Shown: one piece after another, positions 23,873-35,599 of the stretch
Numbering within the stretch: position 1 is the first letter of the stretch
Layout: every line of letters starts with the position of its first letter
Assembly: GCA_030159075.1 (NCBI GenBank)
Contig: BROG01000260.1
Location: 703,501-767,500 of the forward strand
Direction of reading: 5' to 3'
Length of the DNA: 64,000 nucleotides
Source of the DNA: Atrina japonica
Lineage: Eukaryota; Mollusca; Bivalvia; Pterioida; Pinnidae
Translations under genes and position numbers: made by a program
Notes under the pieces: generated by a model
Databases searched by the model: none
The model's input: only the letters and a program-made list of their open reading frames with translations
What the model was told of the DNA's origin: nothing

Positions 23873-23955
<83 letters not shown>

Positions 23956-23962
23956 AAGTAGC

Positions 23963-23993
<31 letters not shown>

Positions 23994-24006
23994 ATAGTAA
24001 AAATAT

Positions 24007-24044
<38 letters not shown>

Positions 24045-24221
24045 CAAGTAGTAGTAGTAGTAGTTATAGTAAAAATATTAGTAGTAGTAGTAGTAGTAGT
24101 AGTACAAGTAGTAGTAGTAGTAGCAATAGTAAAAATATTAGTAGTAGTAGTAGTAGTAGTAGTAGTACAAGTAGTAGTAGTAGTAGTAACAGTAGTAGTA
24201 GCAGTAGTAGTAGTAGTAGTC

Positions 24222-24265
<44 letters not shown>

Positions 24266-24356
24266 GGTAGTAATAGTAGTAAGTAATGGTAGTAATAGTA
24301 GTAGTAGTAGTAGTAGTAGTAGTATTGGTAATGGTAGTAGAAATAGTAGTAGTAAT
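23672..24356. repeat. Long (GTA)n trinucleotide array, 685 bp, with embedded higher-order unit
   Basis: Mostly pure GTA with AACAGT, GAAGTA and GCAGTA interruptions. AGTAAAAATATTAGTAG occurs three times (starting near 23996, 24068 and 24128) alternating with GTACAAGTAG, a 60-72-bp higher-order pattern. A short (ATT)n follows at 24362-24423. Long poly-Val and poly-Thr frames on the two strands are products of the array. Confidence 0.97.
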
Positions 24357-24423
24357 ATCATGACTATTATTATGAGTATTACTACCACTGTTATTATCAT
24401 TCCTTTTATTATTATTATTATTA

Positions 24424-25679
24424 AAAATGTGTATAAAGTTAATATAGCAGCTTTATTTAGTGTCCTACTGTAATGTATTTGATTGGATTATGAAGCTGAA
24501 ACACAAACATGGGATTCGTGTGTTACCGCTGTGATTTCATAATGCAGTTTTGTTTAATTTATACCATGTTATTGTTGGATTTTATCGTTTAAATATTTCT
24601 GATATAATATCGAAATTTCAGTGAATCATTTTGTCCTTTTTCCTTTTAACGATATATAGAATCAATGGTTATAATTGGAATTTCAAGAACAACTCAGTCT
24701 CAAATATTAGTACAGCTGCTTACATGTTTTTATTTAATTACTTAAATAAACAGTTCAAGCTACTGCGTTTTATTCGCGTGAATCACTGCAACCACAGTCA
24801 GCAAAAGACTGATGCATTGCTAATGGCTAATTAGCATAAAGGTAACTGAGAATTGATCAGGCGTGTTTTTTTTCTCTTTTTAATTAATGAAATCGTCGGA
24901 AATGTATGATTTTTATTATAAGTGATAATAGTTGATGAAATATCTGCCAGAGAGTTCGCGGTGTTTTATATGACACAGTAAGGGCCGCAAGCAATAAACA
25001 GGTTTAAGTTCCTTTAGTGGTTAGGCGTTTACGCATTATTGACATTTGTGTAAGAAATGAAATTACCATTGCATGTTTTGTGGTAGGCCTACATGAAAAT
25101 GGACAAATATATGTTTATACTGTACGCTTTTAAACTTAACAAGTACTAAAAAGATTTTAACAACAGTATGCAAATGACCATTACTCACTTTGCCTTGGAC
25201 AATGCCATTTAATGGTATTAAAATGTTACATTGTCATAATTATAATGTTCCTAAAGATATAAGTATGGTTTGCAATATACTTTCATATGTCTTGTTTTGT
25301 TCAACACCATTTAATTAAAGTGAAAGGTTACACTGCTGTTATACACGCAGCACCTGGATATATTTACACAATTATCAGAGATGTTTTTACTTAAACACGG
25401 ATATAATGCTATCCCTTAAATGTAACGTGATCATTCTAACATAGTCCTAATTACTTAGAGCAAATTGTCATTAACACATTTGAACACACCTTAAAGAATT
25501 GCAACTTGTATTAAGCAAATCGTTGCCGTATCTAAGGCGATTTTATTGTTATTCGTGAGAACGGAGCCGACTTATTTAAATATTATGTCTTGTTAAACAA
25601 TATGCGGTACCCCTCCCAAGGTTGTTAGATATTATTATGGGGCACGACCATATGCAATGACTCCCTTTCTTCAATCACT
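24424..25679. other. No recognisable feature
   Basis: AT-rich. The sequence after the GTA array (24480-24760) partly echoes the sequence before it (23340-23580): GGGATTC(C/G)..TGTTAC, ATGCAGTTTTGTTTAA, ACAACTCAGT and GCTTACAT words in the same order, so the array may sit inside a duplicated segment. Confidence 0.4.
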
Positions 25680-25880
25680 GATGACTTATTGATGACACTT
25701 TCATCGACCCTAACCTTTCCGCCGAACTCGACAGGTGTCCATGGAATATATGCGAAGGAGATGACATGCCATGCTAACAGGGGAACGCTGACTCCTTCCG
25801 GACATTTAATTCCATCCTGCTTAGAATTCGCAATTGTTCTCCATTTTGAGACCGATATTGTGTATAATTCACAGTAACTT
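25680..25880 (-). repeat. Dispersed repeat family E, copy 3
   Basis: The minus strand shows GAACAATTGCGAATTCTAAG, then AATGTCCGGAAGGAGTCAGC and TAGCATGGCATGTCATC, in the order seen in copy 1. Short open frames here are by-products of the repeat. Confidence 0.65.
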
Positions 25881-25950
25881 GAAAGTAATTTGTAAGACAC
25901 CTCGCCCCTTTTTTTTCTTGATATATACCGGCATGGTATTGTGTATAACA

Positions 25951-26218
<268 letters not shown>

Positions 26219-26238
26219 TGCTTCAATAAACCATACAT

Positions 26239-26435
26239 AAAGCACAAATACAGAGATAACAAGCTACCTACATACTCACCATGCCCCGAGGGGGTTCGAA
26301 CTCTCGACATACGGCACCAGTGGCCTGGTTCTCATGTACGACGTCCTAGCCACTTAGCCATCTACGCATTCAAAACAATGAATGTCTCGATACCATTGAA
26401 TAGAATTCTGAACATGAGAACTCGGTCGCAGAGAT
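26239..26435 (-). repeat. SINE-like family S3, left arm of inverted pair
   Basis: Reverse complement of 26601-26799 along about 195 bases. It carries a tRNA-like block (on the minus strand GATGGCTAAGTGGCTAGGAC, then GAGTTCGAACCCCC). Shared terminal block: ATCTCTGCGACCGAGTTCTC on the minus strand. Confidence 0.78.
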
Positions 26436-26600
26436 AGAGGTGAAAGGTGTTTAACCCTAACGTAAATGACAATGAATCAATTACGATGCATGTAGTATAG
26501 AGAAATACAAGTGCATATAAAGCACAAATATCACTACAACATTATCATTTACTATGGACTTTGAATCAGAAATGATACTATCTGCGTAAATAAACCATAC

Positions 26601-26795
26601 ATCTCTGCGACCGAGTTCTCAGGTTCGGAATTCTATTCACCGGTATCGAAACATTCATTTTTTGTGAATGCGTATATGGCCAAATGGCTATGACGTCCTG
26701 CATGAGAGCTAGGCGACTGGTGCCGTAGGTCGAGTGTTCGAACCCCAGCCGGGGCATGGTGAGTTTGTAGGTACCTTGTTATTTCTGTATTTTTG

Positions 26796-26799
<4 letters not shown>
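26601..26799 (+). repeat. SINE-like family S3, right arm of inverted pair
   Basis: Contains TATGGCCAAATGGCTATGAC (TGGCCAAATGG fits the A-box consensus) and GTGTTCGAACCCC (B-box). It ends in TTTTTGCTT directly against a TA run. The spacer between arms is about 165 bp and includes a direct repeat (26517-26556) of the segment at 26183-26218. Confidence 0.78.

Positions 26800-26866
<67 letters not shown>
26798..26866. repeat. (TA)n microsatellite
   Basis: Starts immediately at the end of the S3 right arm; phase break near 26829. Confidence 0.95.
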
Positions 26867-26871
<5 letters not shown>

Positions 26872-27354
26872 ATAACTATACAAGTACTAACATAAAATAT
26901 GAAAGTTTCTGAACTTATATAATAAAACAATATATGGAATAAGTCTCTTTGCGAAAATACGGCGGACTGCAATAGCAATAACAATGAACTAAAATACAAA
27001 ATACGAAGGACCGTTATGTCAGTTATATTGCAAAGTCTTTGCAGAAGCCGTGGTAGGAAGGGTTACATTATATTGTACGGTATTTATTGACCATTATCAT
27101 TTCATGGAAATATTTCATTTGATTTAATTCGGCTTAAACTTATTATATTTTTTTAACTGTTTTGATGCTTAAGCCAAAGTCGGCCACAGGTCAAAGCTTG
27201 ATTATAAATCAAAGTAAAGAAAAAGCTATGACTCGGAGAAAATATATTTGGGATTAATTTTGTAATATTTCAAGGTCATTGAATTAGATGCCAAAATAAT
27301 AATAGCTATATGACCAAATGTTTTTCGTGGATATATATGTGCACAGGTTTGTTT

Positions 27355-27644
27355 TAAGGCAACAATCAGATTGCCCCTTTCAGTTCTGGCTAAAACTTCG
27401 TCTCTACTTCATTGGCATCGTATTTATTTCTGCTGCTTTTGTTGTTGTTGATGATGTTGTTATATTATAAACACTTTATCTCTCACATATCAATGTATAA
27501 ATTGTTTTCAAAGTTGGTATACAATATATTTTTGGAGCAGGCAAAGCACATTCGAGTTCTCTTTAAATGAAAACAATGTAGCTTTACTAAATGACTTTGT
27601 AAACCGACCGGTAGAGAAGATTCTATGTGATAGGTTGTGTAGAA
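27355..27644 (+). repeat. Dispersed repeat family A, copy 1
   Basis: About 290 bp shared with 29549-29854 in the same orientation. The best-matching blocks are AACACTTTATCTCT, TTTTCAAAGTTGGTATACAA and CCAAATGACT/CTAAATGACT. No coding potential is seen. I do not recognise the family. Confidence 0.65.
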
Positions 27645-28567
27645 AAGTATTTATTCCTGACTTATTTAATTTATAATTAAGTATGGACTCAAGACGATTT
27701 TGACCTGCCAACAGAGGACGCTTACCCATTTATAAAACCTGATTCCACCACTCGATGTCCATCATTCTGTGTTTCTCCAATATATACCAGATTTGAATAT
27801 GGTAAACTGGAAATCGTGGCGATTTATACTTTGGTATATGTGGTTTTTATATTAAATTTGCATCAATTCTAATTGTGCGTCCTAGATGTTCGCTGCCTTG
27901 TTCGAAAGTATTTCTTGAACCCACTTTTGTGACATCAGTGTTTTTTTTATATTTTGATTTGATTTAGTTTGACTGGACAGAATGGTATGACATGGCAGCA
28001 TTGAATTGTTATATTCTCTAATACATTAAATTTCGATATCCAACAATGACCTTCTCTGTACATTGTCTTTTTGTCTTCAGTATGGGAGTGATTACTTAGT
28101 ACTATTACTGAACATAGTGTAAATCAAATTAAACAGTGTTAAATAAAAAGGAGTGTTTTCTTTCTATAAAAAGGTTAAACGATATAGTCAAAGTATTATA
28201 TGCCAATATGCCTTCGCGGCTGGTTAACCTGCCAACACATTACGTGGTGTTTTGCATCCTAGGCGTGTGTATTGGCGACCAATCAGATTATATATTGTGT
28301 TTGGTCGGAATATCCGTCGGAAACAAGTTCAATAAGCTGATGAAAACGGTGGTGAACCTTGAAATGAATCAGAATTGAAACCAGAGAATGACAAAAAAAT
28401 AAAATAAAAGGATATTGCTTTCAAAAGTGATCTAATTAAACATGTTAAAATCATAAAACTAAGTTCATATTATTTTTTTTATATTTTACACGTAATCGCA
28501 CCTGGGATCAGAGAATGAATGCAGAAGGTATGCACTCTATTTCTTTTACATGTATAAACAGCTTATT
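27645..28567. other. No recognisable feature
   Basis: Includes a motif-less open frame at 28136-28378. The stretch 26867-27354 before repeat A is also unassigned. Confidence 0.4.
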
Positions 28568-28771
28568 TTAAAGGAGCATTAGCCGTGTTTACCAAAAATA
28601 ATTTTTTTTTTTTATTTTTACTACCTGTGCTCGATGTCCAATAACACAATATATAGGAATCTAAGAACCTTTATGCCTTTGTGTATCTTTTTTTGTTATT
28701 GTGTATCAATCTAAGTAGTAAAAGAGGAAAACCATTTTTTTTAAAAAACCACACAGCTATTGTCCCTTTAA
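28568..28771. mobile_element. MITE family J, complete copy flanked by TTAA
   Basis: TTAA at 28568-28571 and 28768-28771 bracket a 196-bp body whose ends are imperfect inverted repeats (AGGAGCATTAGCCGTGT against AGGGACAATAGCTGTGT, four mismatches). TTAA is the piggyBac target site, but the termini do not have the usual CCC start, so superfamily is uncertain. Confidence 0.68.
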
Positions 28772-28787
28772 TATAAAGAATCTTAGA

Positions 28788-29235
28788 CAACAAAGTATAA
28801 ATCTTTAGCCCTATATCCAGGATATATAGACAACTTTGGTAAAATTGGGGGGGGGGGACGCGGACCTCTGGAAATCAAGAGGTGGGAGCAGGTGCCATGG
28901 AAGAGTAAGCATACCCTATTGACTTGTCAAACCCGTCGTGAGTTCACAGTCAAATCAACCATGAAGTAGGTGAGGAACGAATCATCGTTACAATCGGCAC
29001 AGACGTCTCGTCTCAACAACCGTTATCGAACAGACAACTCAGCATTTCATTTAGTGAAACAGGGTTGTCGCAAACAAGACTATTATATCGACTGTAAAAT
29101 ATGGTGAACGTTGACATCAAACGCGGTTTTCGTTTACACTGTATCAATACTTTGTCAGTGAGTGGTTTAGCTCTGTATACGAAATGTCCATATGTTGAAC
29201 ACGCTCTGACATATTGAGTCATTTGTAAAATATAA
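28788..29235 (-). pseudogene. RT-element remnant, C-terminal coding end plus 3' module (copy 4)
   Basis: On the minus strand, 29222-29013 reads as an open C-terminal segment with Y-V-R-A-C-S-T-Y, R-Y-N-S-L-V-C-D and L-N-E-M-L-S-C-L-F-D, matching 5630-5860. The 3' module follows down to about 28788. A run of nine G (28849-28857) interrupts the module. Confidence 0.78.
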
Positions 29236-29548
29236 TTATATAATCTGACTCCGAGTGGACAAAGTTAGTTTTACGATACCGAAATGATAAAAAATATAAC
29301 ACAAATATTCATTGAAATTTGGCTTTGTGAATGGTCAATGAAAGAACCAATAATGATGAATAATAAAATAAACATTATTGAAGTTCATCTTGATGTAGTA
29401 TTAAACATGGCACCGACAATGGTCAAATGTGGGCAACAAAAATAGTCAAGTAATTTGGAATTGACCTCAAAACACGACTATACAAAACATGTATAGCACC
29501 AGGTTGATTGTTTGGCGGCAATTACGTGGAGCTTTATCTGCGGTTTTT

Positions 29549-29854
29549 TCCAGACAGCAATCAGGTTACCCCTTTCAGCTCCAGCTAAGATTTTGGCTCA
29601 GATTTATATGCATCTTCTTTATTCCTGCTGCTATTGTTGTTGTTGTTGTTTTTAATGATGTTGTTGTTCATATATTTTCTAAGAACACTTTATCTCTAAT
29701 ATATCAATACAAATTCGTTGTTTTCAAAGTTGGTATACAATATATTTCTGGGGTAGGTAAAGCACATTGTCTTTAATAGCGGATATTGTAGTGTGACCAA
29801 ATGACTGAGTGAACGGCCCAGTACGCACGATTCTCTGTCATGAATTATGTAGAA
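29549..29854 (+). repeat. Dispersed repeat family A, copy 2
   Basis: Matches 27355-27644 along its length at roughly 75-80 percent by eye. Homology stops at 29854, and LINE RT homology begins about 24 bases later. This suggests that the repeat end is either a LINE insertion point or part of a composite element. Confidence 0.65.
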
Positions 29855-29877
29855 CATTTTAATTTATTTTTTATTTT

Positions 29878-32180
29878 AGAGGTACCCGAGGTTCTGAAAG
29901 AAATGAAAAATCACAAATCACCAGGAAGTTATGGCTTTACCACAGGATTTTGTATATTTTTTCGGGCGGTGGGGTCTAAAACATTTTATAAAAAGGGAGA
30001 TACATTTCATATTTAAGCAACAACTCCTTCCAATCACTCAGCGATTAGGTATCATAACTTGTATTCCTAAAGGGGATAAACTACGACAATGTTTTAGAAA
30101 CTGGCGTCCAATAACTCCATTTAATGTATTTTATAAAGTAATATCTGCATAAGCAAAATAATAAAAACCACTTTAGATATTTTTATATCCAATACACAGA
30201 CAGGATTTATGCGTGGAAGATACATACGTGAAAATACCAGACTTGTCTATGATTTTATGCCTTATCCAGAAACTTAATCCCAGGTATTTTAGTACTTATT
30301 GATTTCGAAAAACATTTGATTAAATAGCATGGTCTTTTGTTTATAAAGTATTAAAATTCTTTGGTTTTGGACAAAATATAATAAAGTGGATATAAATTTT
30401 AGATACTGATATGAAGGCTTCTATAATACAAAATGGCTTCCTTTCGGAACAAATGCATATTAGACGCAATTGTAGTCAAGGAGATATATATATTTTTCTT
30501 GTGTGCAAAATTCTTGCTCTTTAAATTAAGATAATGTAAATGTAAATGGGGTAAGCGTTAATTATGTCAAACATGAAACATTTCAGTATGTAGATGACAC
30601 TTATTTTATACTAGATGGGCCAAGTATTTATCTGTTTGCAGCTTTAGGTACTGTAGATTATTATTCACAGATATTTGGTCTTTTAATTAACCATACAAAA
30701 ACAGAAATTACGTGGATAGGTTAAAAATGTTTAGCAGTGATGTTTATCATCATAGTAAATGGAAATTAGATTGGGGGGGGGGGGGATTTGTCACTGGGTA
30801 TATAATCTTCAAATGATCCTGATAAAATGACAGAAATGAACTTTAAATTACAAATACCTAAAATTGAAGCATTGTTTAAACAATGGAATTGAATACTTAC
30901 TCCAATTGGTAGAATAATAGTTGCTAAGACATTTTATAGCATAACCCAAGAATAGAAAAAGAAATAGATTGTCTCATTTAGTATTTATTATCTTCTATAT
31001 GGGGGTCAAGATGTGATAAAGTTAACCGACAAATTATAACACAAAACACAGATCGGGGTGGGCTTAAAATTATTTAAAATTTTTTATCACTTCTTTGAAA
31101 TGATCCTTGGTAAAAAGAAAAATAAAGGGTTGGGCAATCCTGGCTAAATGTTTTGCAGGCACGGGAACAGCATACCTACACAAATTTCTGACTTTGGAGA
31201 TTAAATTTCTAAATGAAAATAAAAATAGTTTTTGGATAGACACTTTTTTGGCATGGCAGAAAAACCATGACTAAACAGCTAGAAATAAATATATCTGAGG
31301 ATAATTCCATGTTTCTACCAGTATGGTATAATTCCAAACTAAATATCAATAACAAACCTATTTTATAGAGGAATGGTACCGAAAGGCGTTAAGGTTATAG
31401 GTGACTTTTTTAAAATAAAAACAAAATCCTGGCCAAACAACAAGTTCAATTAAAATTTGATTTACATGAAATGTGTCCTTTACTGTTTAATGGAATTTAA
31501 AGTACAATATCAAAATATATGAGATCCCTTAATATTGATGTCTATATTCCATTTCATTGAAATACCTTGTTTCCATGTGATAAGGGAAATAAAAAAATAT
31601 ATACATTTACTAAATTTAAAAGAAACTATGCCCACAGCATTTATTAAATGAAATGTCATAGATGATTTCAATTTGAATATTAAAGAGGTCTTTGAAACCT
31701 GCTTCAAAACAACAGCTGGCACTTCCTCATCAATACAATGATTTAAGTTTAAAATAATCCATAGAATTTTACCAGTAGATAGTTATTAAAAAAATAAAAG
31801 TTAAATCTGGAGATATATGTGAATTTTGTGATAGCATTCAGAGAGTATAGAACTTGTATTTTTTAATTGCACAAACATATTCAGACTATGGAGAATATTA
31901 ACAGAATGTTTGAAAAAAAAAACAAATGTTGGTGGATTTTAACAAAAAAAATTTTTGGAGTTGAAAATTCAAAACAGAATCATGTAACAAATTCCATCAT
32001 TCTCAGTACAAAACATTATATCTATAAGTATCTGAAACAAATGAAAATCCCAAATTTATCAGGTACCCTTAATCACCTTCGATATAATTATATAACAGGG
32101 AAATTTATTGCATCCAAGAATGATAGAAATGAAGTCTGCACTAAAATATGGTCTTCATGGAACCGATCCTGAAGCAAATC
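29878..32180 (+). pseudogene. Decayed non-LTR retrotransposon (LINE) reverse transcriptase, 5'-truncated
   Basis: Conserved LINE RT blocks appear in order but in shifting frames with many stops: M-K-N-H-K-S-P-G-S near 29905; L-G-I-I-T-C-I-P-K-G-D-K near 30045-30080; N-W-R-P-I-T near 30100; Q-T-G-F-M-R-G-R-Y-I near 30197; L-I-D-F-E-K near 30295; Q-N-G-F-L-S near 30430; C-S-Q-G-D at 30471-30485; and Q-Y-V-D-D-T at 30584-30601, where the catalytic Asp pair survives. A C-terminal stretch (31880-32172) matches the tail of L1/Tx1-like proteins of aquatic animals (H-Y-I-Y-K-Y-L-K-Q). The endonuclease domain is absent, as expected from 5' truncation during target-primed insertion. A TGTA-rich tail follows at about 32275-32405. 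The clade is inferred from remembered motif wording, not from a tree. Confidence 0.82.
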
Positions 32181-32546
32181 ACTAAACACTCTTTACTTTG
32201 TCATTTAAACATAATATTTACAGGAACAGAACAGTAGTTACCTCCCTTACAAAAATGTTTATAATTACAACTTTGTATGTATGTTTGTATGTCTATGTAT
32301 ATTTGAGTGTTTGTATATTGTATATGTGTGTATGTGTTTATATATGTGTATACATGACATGTGTATACATGTATGTGTGCATGTGTACATTTATCGATAT
32401 ATATGACATATAATGATTACATGCATACATGTAACTTTTCTTCTCCAAATATCGGATAGGAGTAAGTTCCATTTTTTCTCTTATTTATTTACTTCTTATT
32501 TTCCTTCACTTTGACTGTTTATCTCTGTCCTGCTCCACCTTTCTTC

Positions 32547-33019
32547 CAATTTAATTAAAAACCGATCTTCCACCGCTTTCGTTTTCTGATGTGTCGCCTA
32601 GAGGATCTAACGCAATCTGCTATGGAGTCTCCTGCTGGTGACCTCTCGTAGGTGTATAATGTTCGACCAATAAAAATGCGACTTACAAAAATTAATGGCA
32701 AAGTGACGTTATCTATTTTATAACAAAGAAAACCGTCAGTCCGAAAACATCCATAGAAATATCTATTGTGATTCGAATCCATCCATATAATTCTACCCTA
32801 CCGTATTTTGTGTGTTCAATGTTGTTTATTATGGTAAAAATGTTTACATCTCTTTGTCATTTTTATCTTTTACAAGATTATGTAAGTCCCTTTTTCATTG
32901 GTCGAAAATGACAAACCTATGCGGTCATCCACCCTTGACACCATAGCGGATTGCGTTAGATCCTTTACGCGACATATCAGAAAACGGGAGCGATTAAAGA
33001 TCGGTTTTTAATTAGATTG
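32547..33019. mobile_element. Fold-back element with ~140-bp inverted arms
   Basis: The left arm (32547-32688) and right arm (32880-33019) are inverted copies at about 80 percent, opening with CAATTTAATTAAAAACCGAT and closing with its near complement. Shared inner blocks are GGATCTAACGCAATC and TTCGACCAAT. CTTTCTTC occurs just outside each end (32539-32546 and 33021-33028), a possible 8-bp target duplication offset by one base; the locality is CT-rich, so this is tentative. CA...TG ends plus 8 bp would suit hAT. No transposase. Confidence 0.75.
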
Positions 33020-33091
33020 TCTTTCTTCTTTCTATTACTCAGGAATAATCTGCATTCAATACACTCAATGATATAGCTTTTATTTTGATTT

Positions 33092-33106
33092 GATATATAT
33101 ATATAT

Positions 33107-33187
<81 letters not shown>
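33092..33187. repeat. (TA)n microsatellite
   Basis: Starts about 73 bases after the fold-back element; one G interruption near 33109. Confidence 0.95.
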
Positions 33188-33191
<4 letters not shown>

Positions 33192-33894
33192 TGTATAATG
33201 TTGTTCTATTTACATGTTATAATGACATTTGTCATTTATATCATAAATATTAAACTTCTTGTGTTGTAGGGTTTGTATACCTTATCTGCCAAATTACGTT
33301 TCGTTTTATGTTTGGTTATTCGTGAATTTGGGCAATATTGTGGGTGACGTCATTGTAAAATAATTAAAATATCGTACAGTGCGACAATTTCGTAATGGTA
33401 AAAATTAGTTGATTAGCAAAAGGTTTTTGAAATGATTGCAGCGAAAGGAATACATTCTGACAACATTTCGGCTTCATTACTAAAGAAAGTATCCCAAGTA
33501 AATTACAAAATTTATCATGGATACGTATCTTATTTACATGAAGTTTTAAATTCAAAATGGCTGTGTTGTCTATACCGATTATAACTTGGGTTTTTCTATT
33601 TTGTTTTATCTGGATTCAACCCTTTCAACCCAACAGACCATATTAGAATGGTCTTTAACAATGGAAAAGCATACCATTCGGATATTCAAGGGTGAAAGGG
33701 TTAACGGATACCCTAAAGTAGGTACGACCGATTGCTGGGTTGTAAGTTGAAGTTTACTTCTATATGACACTTGATCTGATACCTCGATTTCCAGCAATCA
33801 TATGCTTACATATCAATTGATTCACTTATTCCGTCGAGCATTTTGATGTTGTCCTTGTGTATAAGATAACGAAGTACAAGGTTCGGGAGACGAT
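33188..33894. other. Unassigned; imperfect inverted repeat inside
   Basis: AACCCTTTCAACCC at about 33618 faces GGGTGAAAGGGTT at 33690-33702, with GAATGGT/ACCATTC also inverted between them, so an ~85-bp imperfect palindrome is present. Confidence 0.45.
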
Positions 33895-34205
33895 ATTCAA
33901 ATCTGGTAAACATTGAACAAACACGGACCTATGGAAATCCAGAGATGGCATCATGGAGGTGTAAATACCCCCTGTTGACCGGCCACAACTGGCGAATGTC
34001 ATCAGCCAAATAAACTAAGTGGCGTATAAAATTAACTCTCGTCCAAACAAACATTTTCTAGCAGATTTTTTGTAAATTATTCTGACTGTTCAATCTGAAA
34101 ACTGCTGACATCCTTCATATCTATGTGATAACGATTTCTCAGTACGTAGTTTGCCTCTGTATGTGAAATGACCGTACGCTGAATACGAAGCGCCAGATAC
34201 CTTTC
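33895..34205 (-). repeat. RT-element 3' module, strongly diverged (copy 5)
   Basis: Recognisable blocks are CAAACACGGACCTATGGAAA, CCCCCTGTTGACCGGCCACA, and on the coding side ATGTGAAATGACCGTACGCT. The coding portion is too damaged to translate. Confidence 0.6.
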
Positions 34206-34351
34206 AAGCTATGCCAAGATTTTAGACCCGTGTTGAAATCCAGCTGATTAAGTCCATTAACAACTCATCAACACATCTGGACCTGTCCATTTACATGAAT
34301 GCTAAAGTCCACCCTTAGACCTGGGGGTATATGGGGCCTATGGATCCGGCA

Positions 34352-34498
34352 TATTTTGTTCACAAAATATATAGAAATACAAGATTTGTTTTGCCTGTGA
34401 ATAGCTCTTATTTATTACTGTACATCAAGTAGTAAAAGTAGGAAACATTGAAATACGTTTTGGGCAAACGCAGTTGATGCTCCTTTAAAGTACCTGTT
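34352..34498. mobile_element. MITE family J, right-hand portion
   Basis: CACAAAATATATAGAAATAC, TTATTTATTACTGTACATCA and the end CAGTTGATGCTCCTTTAA match the inside and right end of 28568-28771. Confidence 0.6.
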
Positions 34499-34703
34499 TT
34501 CAAACTTCAATAATTGTATGGTAACCATCAACATCATTTAAACATGAAACCTGAACATAGATATTGTCCCATGAGCATAGTGTCAGTATTAAAGTTATTG
34601 AAAGGGTAACATGTCTTGATATTTGGTCAGGTTTATATCATGTTTGACACGTGTTGTACTGAATCTGTTGAATGGTTGTTTCCCGAAGAAACATTTCACC
34701 TAC

Positions 34704-34746
34704 AGTGTTGTATGGAGAGGTACAATATACCTCTCCATAAAACACT
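34704..34746. repeat. Hairpin: 19-bp inverted arms, 5-base loop
   Basis: AGTGTTGTATGGAGAGGTA (34704-34722) and TACCTCTCCATAAAACACT (34728-34746) pair with one mismatch around the loop CAATA. Confidence 0.85.
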
Positions 34747-35599
34747 AGAGCTGAGCAATTCCCACGGGAAAATGTCATAATAGATTTGTTACGTGTATAC
34801 GCATTAACATATGTAAAAAATCAATTTCTGATTGTGAATTCTGAAATATTGTATTCATTCAAAGACCGACTTCCACCGCCTTGTCATCCATTAACGGTTG
34901 GCTTGATTGTTATAATATATGTGTGCATATTCCTTTGGGACAATTGAATGTGTTTATGGTCGCTATTCATGGCGATAGAAATCAGCTGCATCGATGTCCT
35001 CTTATATTGTCATTTATATATGATTTCTGTCACGTTTTCAGAGTTTTTTTTTCTTGGTGCCAGCAGATTGTAGGGATTCTGTGCTACGTGTAACCATTTT
35101 GTATGCACACGTCTGCAAACGTCTATAGCAAAGTAAGTGGTATTTCTTTTGACAACTGTGTATTCTCTCGAATATCGTGTCATGACAAATTATTGAACAC
35201 ATGTTTTTCTATGTTGAGCTTTGTGCAAAGACTGTCTTCGCGTTAAAAATAGAAGTGTTCAAGTTTCCAAAATGGTGTTTTAATATGTTAGGTGAGAATT
35301 CCAAGAACTCCCGTAAAGTATACTTATGTCTGCATATCATGTAATTGAGTATACACAGTTGAATTAAATAACTGAATCGGACCTGAAGATTTTAAACAGG
35401 ATTAGTATACTGTGGACAGTAATCTAATCGTACGCTTTCTAGCTTTACCGACGTTCTGAGTGAAGGAAATATAAAGATAAAACAGATAATATAGTGCCAT
35501 ATTTTGCAATTGCATCTTTCCCGTTAAACGTCTTTCTGCAGAAAAGTAATAGAGAGCGCAGCGCTGGAACGGTCTCGCGAACTCATAGATGATATTGGT
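34747..35599. other. No recognisable feature
   Basis: An open frame at 34881-35093 has no motif. Confidence 0.4.

Noticed and set aside
23672..24356. CRISPR-like array
   Set aside because: Trinucleotide repeat without spacers, and the genome is eukaryotic; the 25-bp array at 35600 also has no spacers.
23652..24473. Poly-Val (273 residues) and poly-Thr (246 residues, minus strand) open frames
   Set aside because: Both are translations of the GTA trinucleotide array; no promoter, splice or domain evidence.
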